Positions 35,393-44,188 of a DNA stretch of 64,000 bases are shown in pieces. This DNA is from Prevotella sp. E15-22 (GTDB lineage: Bacteria > Bacteroidota > Bacteroidia > Bacteroidales > Bacteroidaceae). A program made the position numbers and the translations under genes. Each line of letters opens with the position of its first letter. The first letter of the stretch is position 1. The notes below the pieces were generated by a model that was not told the DNA's origin, ran no database searches, and saw only the letters and a program-made list of their open reading frames with translations. Where the stretch lies: assembly GCF_023204875.1 (NCBI RefSeq), contig NZ_CP096247.1:1426001-1490000 (forward strand). Reading direction: 5' to 3'.

Positions 35393-36379
35393 TTATTGTA
35401 TCTCCCAACCAACAGCAGAGGCACCGAGCACTGCAGCAGAAGCGCCATCGAGTCCGCTAATTAAGAATTTTGCTTTACCTTTGAAAATTTCCATTACGTG
35501 AGATTCGTATGATTCGCGAATGGGGTTCATAATTAGTTCACCAGCTTTAACCATTCCGCCAAAGAAAATAAATGCTTCTGGAGATGAGAATGCTGCAAAG
35601 TCTGCACAAGCTTCTCCTAGCATTTTTCCTGTAAATTCATATATTTCTTTTGCCAATATGTCACCCTTGCCAGCGGCTATACTAACATCAAGAGATGTGA
35701 TATCTTCAATGTTCATGTCGCGAAGTATTGAAGGACGGTCTGTTGTTGTTAATAATTCACGGGCAGTACGTGCAACACCTGTGGCAGAGCAATATGCCTC
35801 GAGACATCCTGTACGTCCACATCCGCATAGACGTCCTGATTCACCGCGAACCATCGTTACATGTCCCAATTCCCCTGCGAATCCATCGTGTCCATATAGA
35901 AGCTGACCATTTACAACGATGCCAGAGCCAACACCAGTTCCTAATGTTATTACAATGAAGTTTTTCATTCCACGAGCAACACCATAAACCATTTCGCCGA
36001 TTGCTGCGGCGTTAGCATCATTTGTCATTCCAACAGGAATATTGTTTAATCTTTCGCTAAACATCTTGGCAAGAGGGACTACACCATTGTGTGCCCATGG
36101 TAGATTAGGAGCATATTCAATTGTTCCTTTATAATAGTTTGCATTAGGTGCGCCTATTCCCATTGCTTTTATTTTTTCAATACCACCAACTTGTTCAATG
36201 ATGGGTTGTAAGGCAGTAATACAAGCGTTTACGTAGTCTTCTGCATTGTTGTAGCCTCCTGTTTTTATCGCTGTGGTTGCTTTAATGTCGCCTCTTGAGT
36301 CTACTATTCCAAAAACAGAATTAGTACCTCCTAAATCTAAGCCAATTACAAATGGCTTCAAAAGTGCTTGTTCGTTCAT
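35393..36379 (-). CDS. ROK-family sugar kinase (glucokinase-like)
   Basis: 328 residues from MNEQALLKPFVIGLDLGGTNS; a longer version would begin upstream of the promoter. ATP-binding motif GLDLGGTNSVFGIVDSRG at the N-terminus, sugar-binding and catalytic NDANAAAIGEMVYG, ITLGTGVGSGIV, ELGHVTM, and the ROK zinc motif CGCGRTGCLEAYCS. Most likely phosphorylates glucose or another hexose in the cytoplasm. No DNA-binding HTH precedes it, so it is an enzyme rather than a NagC-type repressor. Substrate uncertain (glucose, N-acetyl-hexosamine). Confidence 0.92.
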   Translation of the reverse strand: MNEQALLKPFVIGLDLGGTNSVFGIVDSRGDIKATTAIKTGGYNNAEDYVNACITALQPIIEQVGGIEKIKAMGIGAPNANYYKGTIEYAPNLPWAHNGVVPLAKMFSERLNNIPVGMTNDANAAAIGEMVYGVARGMKNFIVITLGTGVGSGIVVNGQLLYGHDGFAGELGHVTMVRGESGRLCGCGRTGCLEAYCSATGVARTARELLTTTDRPSILRDMNIEDITSLDVSIAAGKGDILAKEIYEFTGKMLGEACADFAAFSSPEAFIFFGGMVKAGELIMNPIRESYESHVMEIFKGKAKFLISGLDGASAAVLGASAVGWEIQ

Positions 36380-36420
36380 GTCGAAGAATTTTTGTGTAGA
36401 ATTACAATTATTGTTTGCTG

Positions 36421-36428
36421 CAAAGTTA
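36421..36428 (-). promoter_or_regulatory. -7 box of the ROK kinase gene
   Basis: TAACTTTG on the minus strand, 41 bases before the ATG at 36379. It decides the start choice. Divergent from the LysE promoter 75 bases away. Confidence 0.65.
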
Positions 36429-36503
36429 CGATATTCTTTGCAAAACTCATGGCCTTTAACTCCTTTTAACTCCAATAAAGTCTATAAAGTGGCTAAAAAA
36501 GTG

Positions 36504-36511
36504 TACCTTTG
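36504..36511 (+). promoter_or_regulatory. -7 box at the LysE gene, only 8 bases from the start codon
   Basis: TACCTTTG ends at 36511 and the ATG begins at 36520, so the predicted transcript starts within a few bases of the ATG. No -33 TTTG is present. Confidence 0.65.
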
Positions 36512-36519
36512 CAGTCGTT

Positions 36520-37191
36520 ATGCTCAATACCATACCCAATATATTAGATATAGCATTTAAAGGATTGCTCATTGGCATTATCGCTTCCGCACCAATGGGA
36601 CCAGTTGGAGTACTTTGTGTACAGCGCACATTGAACAAAGGGCGTTGGTATGGATTTGTTACAGGATGTGGCGCTGCGATGAGTGATATTATCTATGCTG
36701 GTGTTACCGGGTTGGGAATGGGTTTGGTGGTTGATTTTGTAAGCAATGATACAAATCGGTTCTATCTGCAAATTGTGGGTAGTTTGATGCTGCTTTTGTT
36801 TGGGCTCTATACCTATCGGACAGATCCGACGAAAAATATGCGAAAACCGGGGCAGAATAAGGGTACGTTAACGCATAATGGTATAACTGCGTTCTTGGTG
36901 ACACTTAGTAATCCGCTAATTATTTTCCTTTTTATGGCACTTTATGCTCAATTTGCTTTTGGTCTGCAACCAGAAAGACCTATTGAGATGGTTGCGGGAT
37001 TTTTGAGCATTGTAGCTGGCGCATTGGTATGGTGGTGGGGGCTGACATGGTTGGTTGACAAGATCCGTACAAAGTTTGATACCAACGGAATTCGCATAAT
37101 AAATCAGATTATTGGCATGCTGGTCATTTTGGGCAGTGTAGTTATTCTTCTGTCTACACTGACGAGTTTGCATTTGTATAATATCTTCTAG
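36520..37191 (+). CDS. LysE/RhtB-family amino-acid exporter
   Basis: 223 residues, about six membrane helices. Family motifs: GLLIGIIASAPMGPVGVLCVQRTLNKGRWYGFVTGCGAAMSDIIYAG at the N-terminus and AFLVTLSNPLIIFLFMALYAQF in the middle (NP motif). Probably exports an amino acid; substrate not determinable. First gene of a seven-gene run with gaps of 5-24 bases. The short distance to the promoter suggests a nearly leaderless mRNA, since the next in-frame ATG would cut into the first helix. Confidence 0.88.
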   Translation: MLNTIPNILDIAFKGLLIGIIASAPMGPVGVLCVQRTLNKGRWYGFVTGCGAAMSDIIYAGVTGLGMGLVVDFVSNDTNRFYLQIVGSLMLLLFGLYTYRTDPTKNMRKPGQNKGTLTHNGITAFLVTLSNPLIIFLFMALYAQFAFGLQPERPIEMVAGFLSIVAGALVWWWGLTWLVDKIRTKFDTNGIRIINQIIGMLVILGSVVILLSTLTSLHLYNIF

Positions 37192-37203
37192 TAACTTTTA
37201 GTT

Positions 37204-37746
37204 ATGTTTATTGCACAGGAATTACGTAAGAAAAATATTGCGGAATACCTGCTCTATATGTGGCAGGTCGAGGATACTATCCGCGCTTTTGGATGCTCGT
37301 TGTCACGTATCCGTCGAGAGTATATTGATCGTTTTGATTATGATAATGAGCAGAAGGATGAGGAGGCTGATTGGTTTGGAAACCTTATAAAGATGATGAA
37401 TGAGGAGGGCTGTCGTGAGCATGGACATCTTCAGATTAATAAGGTAACACTACAATTGCTCACTGAGTTGCATCAACAGCTTCTGAGTTCTTCTAAATTT
37501 CCTTTCTATAATTCTGCATATTATAAGGTTCTACCTTTTATCGTCGAATTGCGTAATCGTGGTGACAATAAAGAAGTAGGGGAGATTGAAACTTGTTTGA
37601 ATTTGCTTTATGGTGTGATGATGTTACGACTTCAGAAAAAAGAGATTACACCTAATACGGAACATGCAGTGAAGGAGGTTTCCTCTTTTATTGGCATGCT
37701 AACTGACTATTATGCGAAAGATAAAGAAGAACCGTTAGATTTTTAA
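37204..37746 (+). CDS. DUF4924 family protein
   Basis: 180 residues, no signal peptide or membrane segment, mostly helical by composition. It begins MFIAQELRKKNIAEYLLYMWQVEDTIRAFG and contains LNLLYGVMMLRLQKKEITPNTE. It matches my memory of the Bacteroidetes-only DUF4924 family. No catalytic motif visible. Between LysE (12-base gap) and rfbD (5-base gap); the context gives no functional hint. Confidence 0.8.
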   Translation: MFIAQELRKKNIAEYLLYMWQVEDTIRAFGCSLSRIRREYIDRFDYDNEQKDEEADWFGNLIKMMNEEGCREHGHLQINKVTLQLLTELHQQLLSSSKFPFYNSAYYKVLPFIVELRNRGDNKEVGEIETCLNLLYGVMMLRLQKKEITPNTEHAVKEVSSFIGMLTDYYAKDKEEPLDF

Positions 37747-37751
37747 TAGAT

Positions 37752-38612
37752 ATGAATATACTTGTTACAGGTTGCAATGGACAGTTGGGCAATGAGATGC
37801 AATTGCTTGAAGAGCAGTTCCCTGAGAATATTTATTATAATACCGATGTTGCAGAATTAGATATTACTAATCGCCAAGCAATTGAACAATTCGTTTGCGA
37901 TAACAAAATTGATGGTATCGTAAACTGTGCTGCCTACACAGCAGTGGATAAAGCAGAAGATAATCAAACACTTTGCACTGTTCTTAATGCTGATGCTCCT
38001 GGTTATTTGGCTGCAGCCGTAGAGAGACGAGGTGGTTGGATGATTCAAATATCAACGGACTATGTGTTCGATGGAAAAAATCATAAACCATATGTCGAAA
38101 CTGATCCAGTTTGTCCAAATAGCATGTATGGACGCACAAAGCTGGCTGGCGAAAAGGCTGTGCAGCAGAATTGTAAAAGGTCGATGATTATTCGTACAGC
38201 TTGGCTATATAGTACATTTGGAAATAACTTTGTCAAGACGATGATGCGTCTTGGAAAAGAAAAGCCGGAATTGGGAGTTATCTTCGATCAGATAGGAACA
38301 CCTACTAATGCACGTGATTTAGCTGTAGCTATTTTTTTAATTATCAGAAAAGGTATAGTTCCAGGTGTATATCATTTTAGTAATGAGGGCGTTATATCGT
38401 GGTATGATTTTGCAAAAGCAATTCATCGCATGTCTAACATTGTTGGTTGTAAAATTCATCCATTACATACTGAGGAATATCCAACGCCAGCCGCTCGTCC
38501 ACACTACAGTGTGCTTGACAAAACAAAAATAAAGAGAACCTATGATATAGAGATTCCTTATTGGGAAGATAGTCTTGAGGTTTGTATAAACAAACTTCTC
38601 ATGAATAATTAA
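37752..38612 (+). CDS. rfbD: dTDP-4-dehydrorhamnose reductase
   Basis: 286 residues, extended SDR enzyme. NAD(P)H loop ILVTGCNGQLGNEM, NCAAYTAVDKAEDN, QISTDYVFDG (catalytic Thr/Asp), YGRTKLAGE (Tyr-x-x-x-Lys), RTAWLYSTFGNNFVKTM, and C-terminal PTPAARPHYSVLDK. Last step of dTDP-L-rhamnose synthesis for cell-surface polysaccharide. rfbA, rfbB and rfbC are not in the window, so this gene is separated from them. prfC follows after 9 bases. Confidence 0.95.
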   Translation: MNILVTGCNGQLGNEMQLLEEQFPENIYYNTDVAELDITNRQAIEQFVCDNKIDGIVNCAAYTAVDKAEDNQTLCTVLNADAPGYLAAAVERRGGWMIQISTDYVFDGKNHKPYVETDPVCPNSMYGRTKLAGEKAVQQNCKRSMIIRTAWLYSTFGNNFVKTMMRLGKEKPELGVIFDQIGTPTNARDLAVAIFLIIRKGIVPGVYHFSNEGVISWYDFAKAIHRMSNIVGCKIHPLHTEEYPTPAARPHYSVLDKTKIKRTYDIEIPYWEDSLEVCINKLLMNN

Positions 38613-38621
38613 AATTGAATT

Positions 38622-40211
38622 ATGAATCAAGAAATAGAACGTAGAAGAACATTTGCGATTATTTCGCATCCAGACGCTGGTAAGACTACTTTGACAGAGA
38701 AATTTCTGCTGTTTGGCGGACAGATTCAGGTGGCTGGCGCTGTGAAAAGCAATAAGATTAAGAAAACGGCCACGAGTGACTGGATGGAGATAGAGAAGCA
38801 GCGTGGTATCTCTGTGTCCACTTCTGTTATGGAGTTTGATTATACTCCCGACGGTAAAGATATTGAGTATAAAGTTAATATCCTGGATACACCAGGCCAC
38901 CAAGATTTCGCAGAGGATACATTCCGTACACTGACAGCTGTGGATTCTGCTATTATTGTGGTGGATGGCGCTAAGGGTGTAGAGACGCAGACACGAAAAC
39001 TGATGACGGTCTGCCGTATGCGTAAAACACCAGTTATTATCTTTGTTAACAAGATGGATCGTGAGGGTCGAGATCCTTTTGACTTGTTGGATGAATTGGA
39101 ACAAGAATTGGAAATTAAAGTACGTCCGTTGAGTTGGCCAATTAATCAGGGTGCTAAGTTTAAGGGTGTCTATAATATTTATGAAAATAAACTTGATCTT
39201 TTTACACCTGACAAACAGCGTGTAACAGAAAAAGTAGAGGTTGACATTGATAGTGTGGAACTGGATGCTCGTATTGGAGAAGCAGATGCTGCAAAACTAC
39301 GTGAGGATCTAGAGTTAGTAGAAGGTGTTTATCCAAAGTTTGACGTTGAGACATATCGCTCAGCAGAGGTTGCCCCAGTATTTTTTGGTTCTGCATTGAA
39401 TAACTTTGGCGTGCAAGAATTGTTGAACTGTTTTGTGGAAATTGCACCGAGTCCTCGTCCGACAAAAGCGGAGGAACGTGATGTGCAGCCTGAAGAGCAG
39501 AAATTTTCAGGATTCATCTTTAAGATTACAGCAAATATAGACCCTAATCATCGTTCATGTATCGCATTCTGCAAGGTGTGCAGTGGCAAGTTTCAAAGAA
39601 ATGTGCCTTATTTGCATGTACGTCAGGGCAAGACTATGCGTTTCACTTCGCCTACGCAATTCATGGCCCAACGTAAGAGTACTATCGATGAGGCATGGCC
39701 TGGTGATATCGTTGGTTTGCCTGATACGGGAGGAATCTTTAAAATTGGCGATACTATAACCGAGGGTGAACAACTGCATTTTCGCGGATTACCTTCATTC
39801 TCACCCGAATTATTCAAGTATATTGAGAACGATGATCCCATGAAATCGAAGCAACTTCAGAAGGGCATAGATCAACTAATGGACGAGGGCGTGGCTCAAT
39901 TGTTTGTTAACCAGTTCAATGGTCGCAAAATTATTGGTACTGTAGGTCAGCTACAGTTCGAGGTTATTCAATATCGTTTAGAAAACGAATACAATGCTAA
40001 ATGTCGTTGGGAACCAGTGCACCTATATAAGGCATGTTGGATTTCGAGTGACGATGAAAAAGAACTTGAGAACTTCAAGAAACGTAAATACCAATATATG
40101 GCTAAGGATAAGGAAGGCAGGGATGTCTTCCTGGCCGACTCGGGTTATGTTTTGTCAATGGCTCAGCAGGATTTTGAGCATATTCAGTTTCATTTTACGA
40201 GCGAATTTTAA
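38622..40211 (+). CDS. prfC: Peptide chain release factor 3
   Basis: 529 residues, a translational GTPase that removes RF1/RF2 after termination. G1 [14 protein letters not shown]2 around [11 protein letters not shown]3 [15 protein letters not shown]4 [11 protein letters not shown]3-specific C-terminal parts include [17 protein letters not shown] and [17 protein letters not shown]. Length is standard. It sits in the seven-gene run with a 9-base gap on its left and 21 on its right. Confidence 0.97.
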   Translation: MNQEIERRRTFAIISHPDAGKTTLTEKFLLFGGQIQVAGAVKSNKIKKTATSDWMEIEKQRGISVSTSVMEFDYTPDGKDIEYKVNILDTPGHQDFAEDTFRTLTAVDSAIIVVDGAKGVETQTRKLMTVCRMRKTPVIIFVNKMDREGRDPFDLLDELEQELEIKVRPLSWPINQGAKFKGVYNIYENKLDLFTPDKQRVTEKVEVDIDSVELDARIGEADAAKLREDLELVEGVYPKFDVETYRSAEVAPVFFGSALNNFGVQELLNCFVEIAPSPRPTKAEERDVQPEEQKFSGFIFKITANIDPNHRSCIAFCKVCSGKFQRNVPYLHVRQGKTMRFTSPTQFMAQRKSTIDEAWPGDIVGLPDTGGIFKIGDTITEGEQLHFRGLPSFSPELFKYIENDDPMKSKQLQKGIDQLMDEGVAQLFVNQFNGRKIIGTVGQLQFEVIQYRLENEYNAKCRWEPVHLYKACWISSDDEKELENFKKRKYQYMAKDKEGRDVFLADSGYVLSMAQQDFEHIQFHFTSEF

Positions 40212-40232
40212 GAAGATAGTGAAGTCTAATTT

Positions 40233-42401
40233 ATGAAAAATTTTTTTATAATTGCTATGATGTTATCGATGGCTTTATCAGCCGTCGCGATTCCCGCGAA
40301 ACGCGGACAATGGAAAAAAATAACATTGGCCGATGGCTCGATTGTGAGAGCCACACTCGTTGGAGATGAGTTCGGTCATTTTTGGAAAACAGCTGATGGT
40401 ATAGCCTACATGAAAGATGGTGAATGCTATAAGAAGATTGACGGACAAAAAATAGTCAACAGAGCGAAGGTTATGCGTCATCAAGCCAATGCTAAACGTG
40501 TCCAAAGACTTCCAGAGGCAGGTGTAGGCAGTTATTTCGGCCAGAAGAAAGGACTGATTATTTTGGTAAACTTCAAAGATGTCAAGTTTAATGCTTTACA
40601 CAATAATGAGTTGTTTCAGAAAATTGCTAATGAAGAAGGCTATTCTGAGGGAAAGTTCAAGGGTTCTATGGCCGACTATTTTAAGGCACAAAGCCGTGGC
40701 CAATTTATGCTTGACTTCGATATCGTGGGACCTGTAACAGTGAGCAAAAATGCCCAGTATTATGGTCAAAACGATGCTGACGGTAATGATATGCATGCCG
40801 GAGAAATGGTCTGTGAGACTGTGACGAAGGCAAAAAGTGAAGTGAGTGATTGGCAGCAGTACGACTGGAACAATGACGGCTATGTTGATCAGGTGTATAT
40901 TGTCTATGCTGGTCAGGGTGAGGCTGACGGTGGTGAGGACGAAACTATATGGCCACACGCCTACGATTTGAGTTCTGCTAATTACTATGGTGACGGTACA
41001 GGACCTGTGAATGTTTCTACTAGTTTGAAGGTTAATACCTATGCCTGCGGATCAGAGTTGAATGGAAACAAAGCTATTGAGGGTATCGGTACTATCTGTC
41101 ATGAATTCTCACATTGTTTGGGTTATCCTGATTTTTATGATGTGGACTACAGTGGCGGTCAGGGTATGGACTTCTGGGATTTGATGGATCAAGGCAGCTA
41201 CAATGGTGATGGCTATCAGCCAGCTGGCTATACGGCTTATGAGAGATGGACAGCTGGATGGCTTACACCAATAGAGTTGGACAATGAGGATATGACTGTA
41301 ACGAATATGAAGTCGTTGCAGAATGGTGGTGAGTGCTATATTATCTATAATAAGGGAAACGTTAACGAGTTCCTGATGCTCGAGAACCGTCAACTCGAAG
41401 GATGGGATGCCTCTCTTAACTATGGCGGACTGCTCATCACACATTGTGATTATGATCAGGAGGTATGGGCGCAGAACGGCCCCAATGACGATCCTAACCA
41501 TCAGCGTATGGTGGTAGTGCCTGCCGATGGTCGCTGTCAGAAGTCTACATATTTTGGGCAGACCTATTTCACAGGCGAAGGTGATGCATTCCCTCAGCGT
41601 AACGTTACATCGTTCAACAAGGATTTCAAGACATACGACAACATTGCTGCCAAGGCTGCAAAGTTTTTTAAAAAGAATATCAATGGTACCAATTGGATTG
41701 ATGCTTCTATAGAGGGAATCACTCAAAATGTTGATGGTACAATAGGATTCAGCTATGTGGCCGGCACAAACCAGGGTAATCAAAATGATGATAATCCCTT
41801 GAAACCAGAAGGTGCAATTTTCTATGAGTCATTCAATCAGTGTACAGGTACTGGTGGTAACGACGGCTTTTGGAATAGTAGTATTGCTAATGGCGAATTT
41901 GTTACTGACAATGATGGATGGGTCATCAATATTAATGGCGGAAGAGGATATGGTGCTAATCAGTGTGCTAAATTTGGTACAACCAAGGCTAAGGGTGATG
42001 TAACCACTCCTGCTTTCAAACTGACGGGTGAAGCTAAATTAACTTTCCGCGCTGGTGCCTGGAATGCAAATTCTGAAGGTGATATACTTACCGTTAGTGC
42101 TTCAGGTGCAGAGGTAAGTAAGAGCACCGTAACAATGAATAGAGGTGCGTTCCAGAACTATGAGCTGAAATTGAACGGTAAAGGCCTTGTAACGGTGACT
42201 TTCCAAAGCCTGTCAGGCTCGAAGTCACGTTTCTTCTTAGATGAAGTGTTGGTAATGCCTTTAGAAACATCTGCGATTGAGACCATGAGTACAAGTTCTA
42301 TAGGTCGCATATATACACTCGATGGACGTTTTATGGGTACCAACAAGGAGACCTTGGAGCATGGTATCTACATTATTGACGGAAAGAAAATTATAAAGTA
42401 A
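40233..42401 (+). CDS. Secreted M6-family zinc metalloprotease with C-terminal sorting-like domain
   Basis: 722 residues. Signal peptide MKNFFIIAMMLSMALSAVAIPAKRG; a propeptide-like region follows (ADGSIVRATLVGDEFGHFWKTADGIAYM). The M6 catalytic motif is H290-EFSHCLGYPD300, with a downstream FWDLMDQGSYNGDGYQPAGYTAYER stretch typical of the family. Residues ~535-690 form a beta-rich jelly-roll-like module starting GAIFYESFNQCTGTGG. The C-terminal ~35 residues (GRIYTLDGRFMGTNKETLEHG, then IYIIDGKKIIK) resemble type 9 secretion or surface-sorting tails of Bacteroidetes. Likely an extracellular or surface protease; substrate unknown. Placement between prfC and truA is unusual for a secreted enzyme. 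Confidence 0.9.
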   Translation: MKNFFIIAMMLSMALSAVAIPAKRGQWKKITLADGSIVRATLVGDEFGHFWKTADGIAYMKDGECYKKIDGQKIVNRAKVMRHQANAKRVQRLPEAGVGSYFGQKKGLIILVNFKDVKFNALHNNELFQKIANEEGYSEGKFKGSMADYFKAQSRGQFMLDFDIVGPVTVSKNAQYYGQNDADGNDMHAGEMVCETVTKAKSEVSDWQQYDWNNDGYVDQVYIVYAGQGEADGGEDETIWPHAYDLSSANYYGDGTGPVNVSTSLKVNTYACGSELNGNKAIEGIGTICHEFSHCLGYPDFYDVDYSGGQGMDFWDLMDQGSYNGDGYQPAGYTAYERWTAGWLTPIELDNEDMTVTNMKSLQNGGECYIIYNKGNVNEFLMLENRQLEGWDASLNYGGLLITHCDYDQEVWAQNGPNDDPNHQRMVVVPADGRCQKSTYFGQTYFTGEGDAFPQRNVTSFNKDFKTYDNIAAKAAKFFKKNINGTNWIDASIEGITQNVDGTIGFSYVAGTNQGNQNDDNPLKPEGAIFYESFNQCTGTGGNDGFWNSSIANGEFVTDNDGWVININGGRGYGANQCAKFGTTKAKGDVTTPAFKLTGEAKLTFRAGAWNANSEGDILTVSASGAEVSKSTVTMNRGAFQNYELKLNGKGLVTVTFQSLSGSKSRFFLDEVLVMPLETSAIETMSTSSIGRIYTLDGRFMGTNKETLEHGIYIIDGKKIIK

Positions 42402-42413
42402 TTATATCAGTCT

Positions 42414-43142
42414 ATGCGGTTCTTCATTACATTAAGTTACGATGGCACTCGATTCCATGGCTGGCAGATTCAACCTAATGGAATCTCGGTACAGGGAGAG
42501 TTACAGCGCGGTTTATCGTTGCTGTTGCGACAGGAAATTATTGTGACAGGTGCAGGAAGAACCGATGCTGGAGTGCATGCCAGCATGATGGTGGCTCATT
42601 TTGATTACGTAGGTGAATTGGACTGCAGGCAATTGGCTTATAAACTTAATAAGCTACTGCCGCAGGACATTGCCGTTCAAAAGGTGGAGCAAGTGAGTGA
42701 CGACCTACATGCTCGCTTCTCGGCTACATCACGAACATACTATTATCATATTCATACGGAGAAATCGCCTTTTGAACGTCATTATTCCTGCGAACTGCAT
42801 TATCCACTAGACTTTGATAAAATGAACGAGGCGGCTCGCATTCTAATGGAATATGAGGATTTCGGTGCATTCTGTAAGAGTCATGCAGATGTAAAGACCA
42901 CCCTTTGTCATGTGACCAAAGCAGAATGGCATCAGACATCGTCATTCACCTGGTATTTTGAGATAACAGCCAACCGCTTCCTTAGAAATATGGTTAGAGC
43001 TGTGGTGGGCACACTGATTGAGGTTGGTCGTGGCAGAATGACACTCGATGATTTCAGAACGGTGATAGAAGGTAAGCGACGCACCGAAGCAGGTGAGTCA
43101 ATGCCCGGCAATGCATTGTTTCTCGTTAATATTACCTATTAA
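42414..43142 (+). CDS. truA: tRNA pseudouridine(38-40) synthase
   Basis: 242 residues. [30 protein letters not shown] at the N-terminus and the catalytic aspartate in [30 protein letters not shown] and [21 protein letters not shown] follow. Makes pseudouridine at positions 38-40 of the tRNA anticodon arm. 12 bases after the protease stop, 24 before the DMT gene. Confidence 0.97.
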   Translation: MRFFITLSYDGTRFHGWQIQPNGISVQGELQRGLSLLLRQEIIVTGAGRTDAGVHASMMVAHFDYVGELDCRQLAYKLNKLLPQDIAVQKVEQVSDDLHARFSATSRTYYYHIHTEKSPFERHYSCELHYPLDFDKMNEAARILMEYEDFGAFCKSHADVKTTLCHVTKAEWHQTSSFTWYFEITANRFLRNMVRAVVGTLIEVGRGRMTLDDFRTVIEGKRRTEAGESMPGNALFLVNITY

Positions 43143-43166
43143 TTAAACAAACATACACGATATTAT

Positions 43167-44084
43167 ATGTGGCTTATATTAGCATTCATGTCTGCTGCCT
43201 TCCTGGGCATCTACGACTCGCTGAAAAAGAAAGCACTAAGGAATAATGCAGTGATTCCAATACTTTTCCTGAATACGCTGTTTTCATCTCTGATCTTCCT
43301 ACCTTTCATTATTCTCAGTGAGTCAACGGACTTGCTTGATGATAGCATCTTTCATGTTGGCAGTGGTGGATGGGAAACACATAAGTTTGTTGTACTGAAG
43401 GCTTTCATTGTACTTTCTTCGTGGGTGTTGGGTTACTTCGGTATGAAGCATCTTCCGCTTACAATCGTTGGCCCCATTAATGCTACACGTCCCGTGATGG
43501 TGCTCATTGGTGCCTTATTATTCTTTGGTGAACGTCTTAACGTCTGGCAATGGATAGGTGTGTCACTTGCCATTATCTCGTTTTTGTTACTCAGTCGAAG
43601 TGGAAAGAAAGAGGGAATTGACTTCAAGCACAACCACTGGATTTTTATGATTGTTGGTGCTGCCATGATGGGAGCTGTCAGTGGACTCTACGATAAGTTC
43701 CTTATGGCACCCGTGAGCGAAGGGGGTGTGGGACTAGATCGCATGATGGTGCAATCGTGGTATAACATCTATCAATGTATTATGATGTTGGCCATGCTGA
43801 TATTACTTTGGTGGCCTAAGCACAAAGAAACAACACCATTCCATTGGGATTGGGCCATTATAGGTGTGAGTTTGTTTCTTTCAACAGCTGATTTCGTATA
43901 TTTCTATGCTTTGAGCGTACCAGCAGCGATGATAAGCATTGTGTCAATGGTTCGCCGAGGAAGTGTTATTGTGTCATTTCTCTGTGGAGCAGTTCTTTTC
44001 CATGAAAAGAATCTGAAGGCAAAGGCTGTTGATTTGGCATTAGTATTGCTGGGAATGATATTCCTATATATCGGAAGTCGATAA
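43167..44084 (+). CDS. EamA/DMT-superfamily permease
   Basis: 305 residues with ~10 membrane helices in two EamA repeats: MWLILAFMSAAFLGIYDSLKKKALRNN and GYFGMKHLPLTIVGPINATRPVMVLIGALLFFGERLNVWQWIGVSLAI in the first, ALSVPAAMISIVSMVRRGSVIVSFLCGAVLFHEKN in the second. Metabolite or drug exporter; substrate unknown. Last gene of the run that begins with LysE. Confidence 0.88.
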   Translation: MWLILAFMSAAFLGIYDSLKKKALRNNAVIPILFLNTLFSSLIFLPFIILSESTDLLDDSIFHVGSGGWETHKFVVLKAFIVLSSWVLGYFGMKHLPLTIVGPINATRPVMVLIGALLFFGERLNVWQWIGVSLAIISFLLLSRSGKKEGIDFKHNHWIFMIVGAAMMGAVSGLYDKFLMAPVSEGGVGLDRMMVQSWYNIYQCIMMLAMLILLWWPKHKETTPFHWDWAIIGVSLFLSTADFVYFYALSVPAAMISIVSMVRRGSVIVSFLCGAVLFHEKNLKAKAVDLALVLLGMIFLYIGSR

Positions 44085-44096
44085 TACAATTAGGAT

Positions 44097-44170
44097 GTTT
44101 GCAAACTTTTGCAAACTGAAAAATTAAATGCGAATTATTGCGAATTGAAAAGTTTGTGTAATTCGCATTT
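44097..44170. repeat. Direct and inverted repeats before the membrane-anchored HTH gene
   Basis: Two TTTGCAAACT copies in tandem (44098-44117), then GCGAATT twice (44130-44136 and 44140-44146), then the complement AATTCGC (44160-44166). AAATGCGAATT (44126-44136) and AATTCGCATTT (44160-44170) form an 11-bp inverted repeat whose right arm lies between the -33 and -7 boxes. Could be operator sites, or a terminator for the DMT gene (TTTTTGTTTT follows). Confidence 0.75.
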
Positions 44171-44184
44171 TTGTTTTACCTTTG
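44153..44184 (+). promoter_or_regulatory. Promoter at the membrane-anchored HTH gene
   Basis: TTTG (44153-44156), exactly 20 bases, TACCTTTG (44177-44184): full consensus. The ATG at 44189 is only four bases after the -7 box, so the mRNA should be leaderless, or translation starts at the ATG at 44201. Confidence 0.82.
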
Positions 44185-44188
44185 CGAC

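Noticed and set aside
36380..36475. N-terminal extension of the ROK kinase
   Set aside because: It would start upstream of the TAACTTTG promoter box and lacks family similarity before MNEQALLKPF.
44126..44170. Only a simple terminator for the DMT gene
   Set aside because: The loop is 23 bases and the right arm is inside a perfect promoter; termination is possible but does not explain the extra direct repeats.
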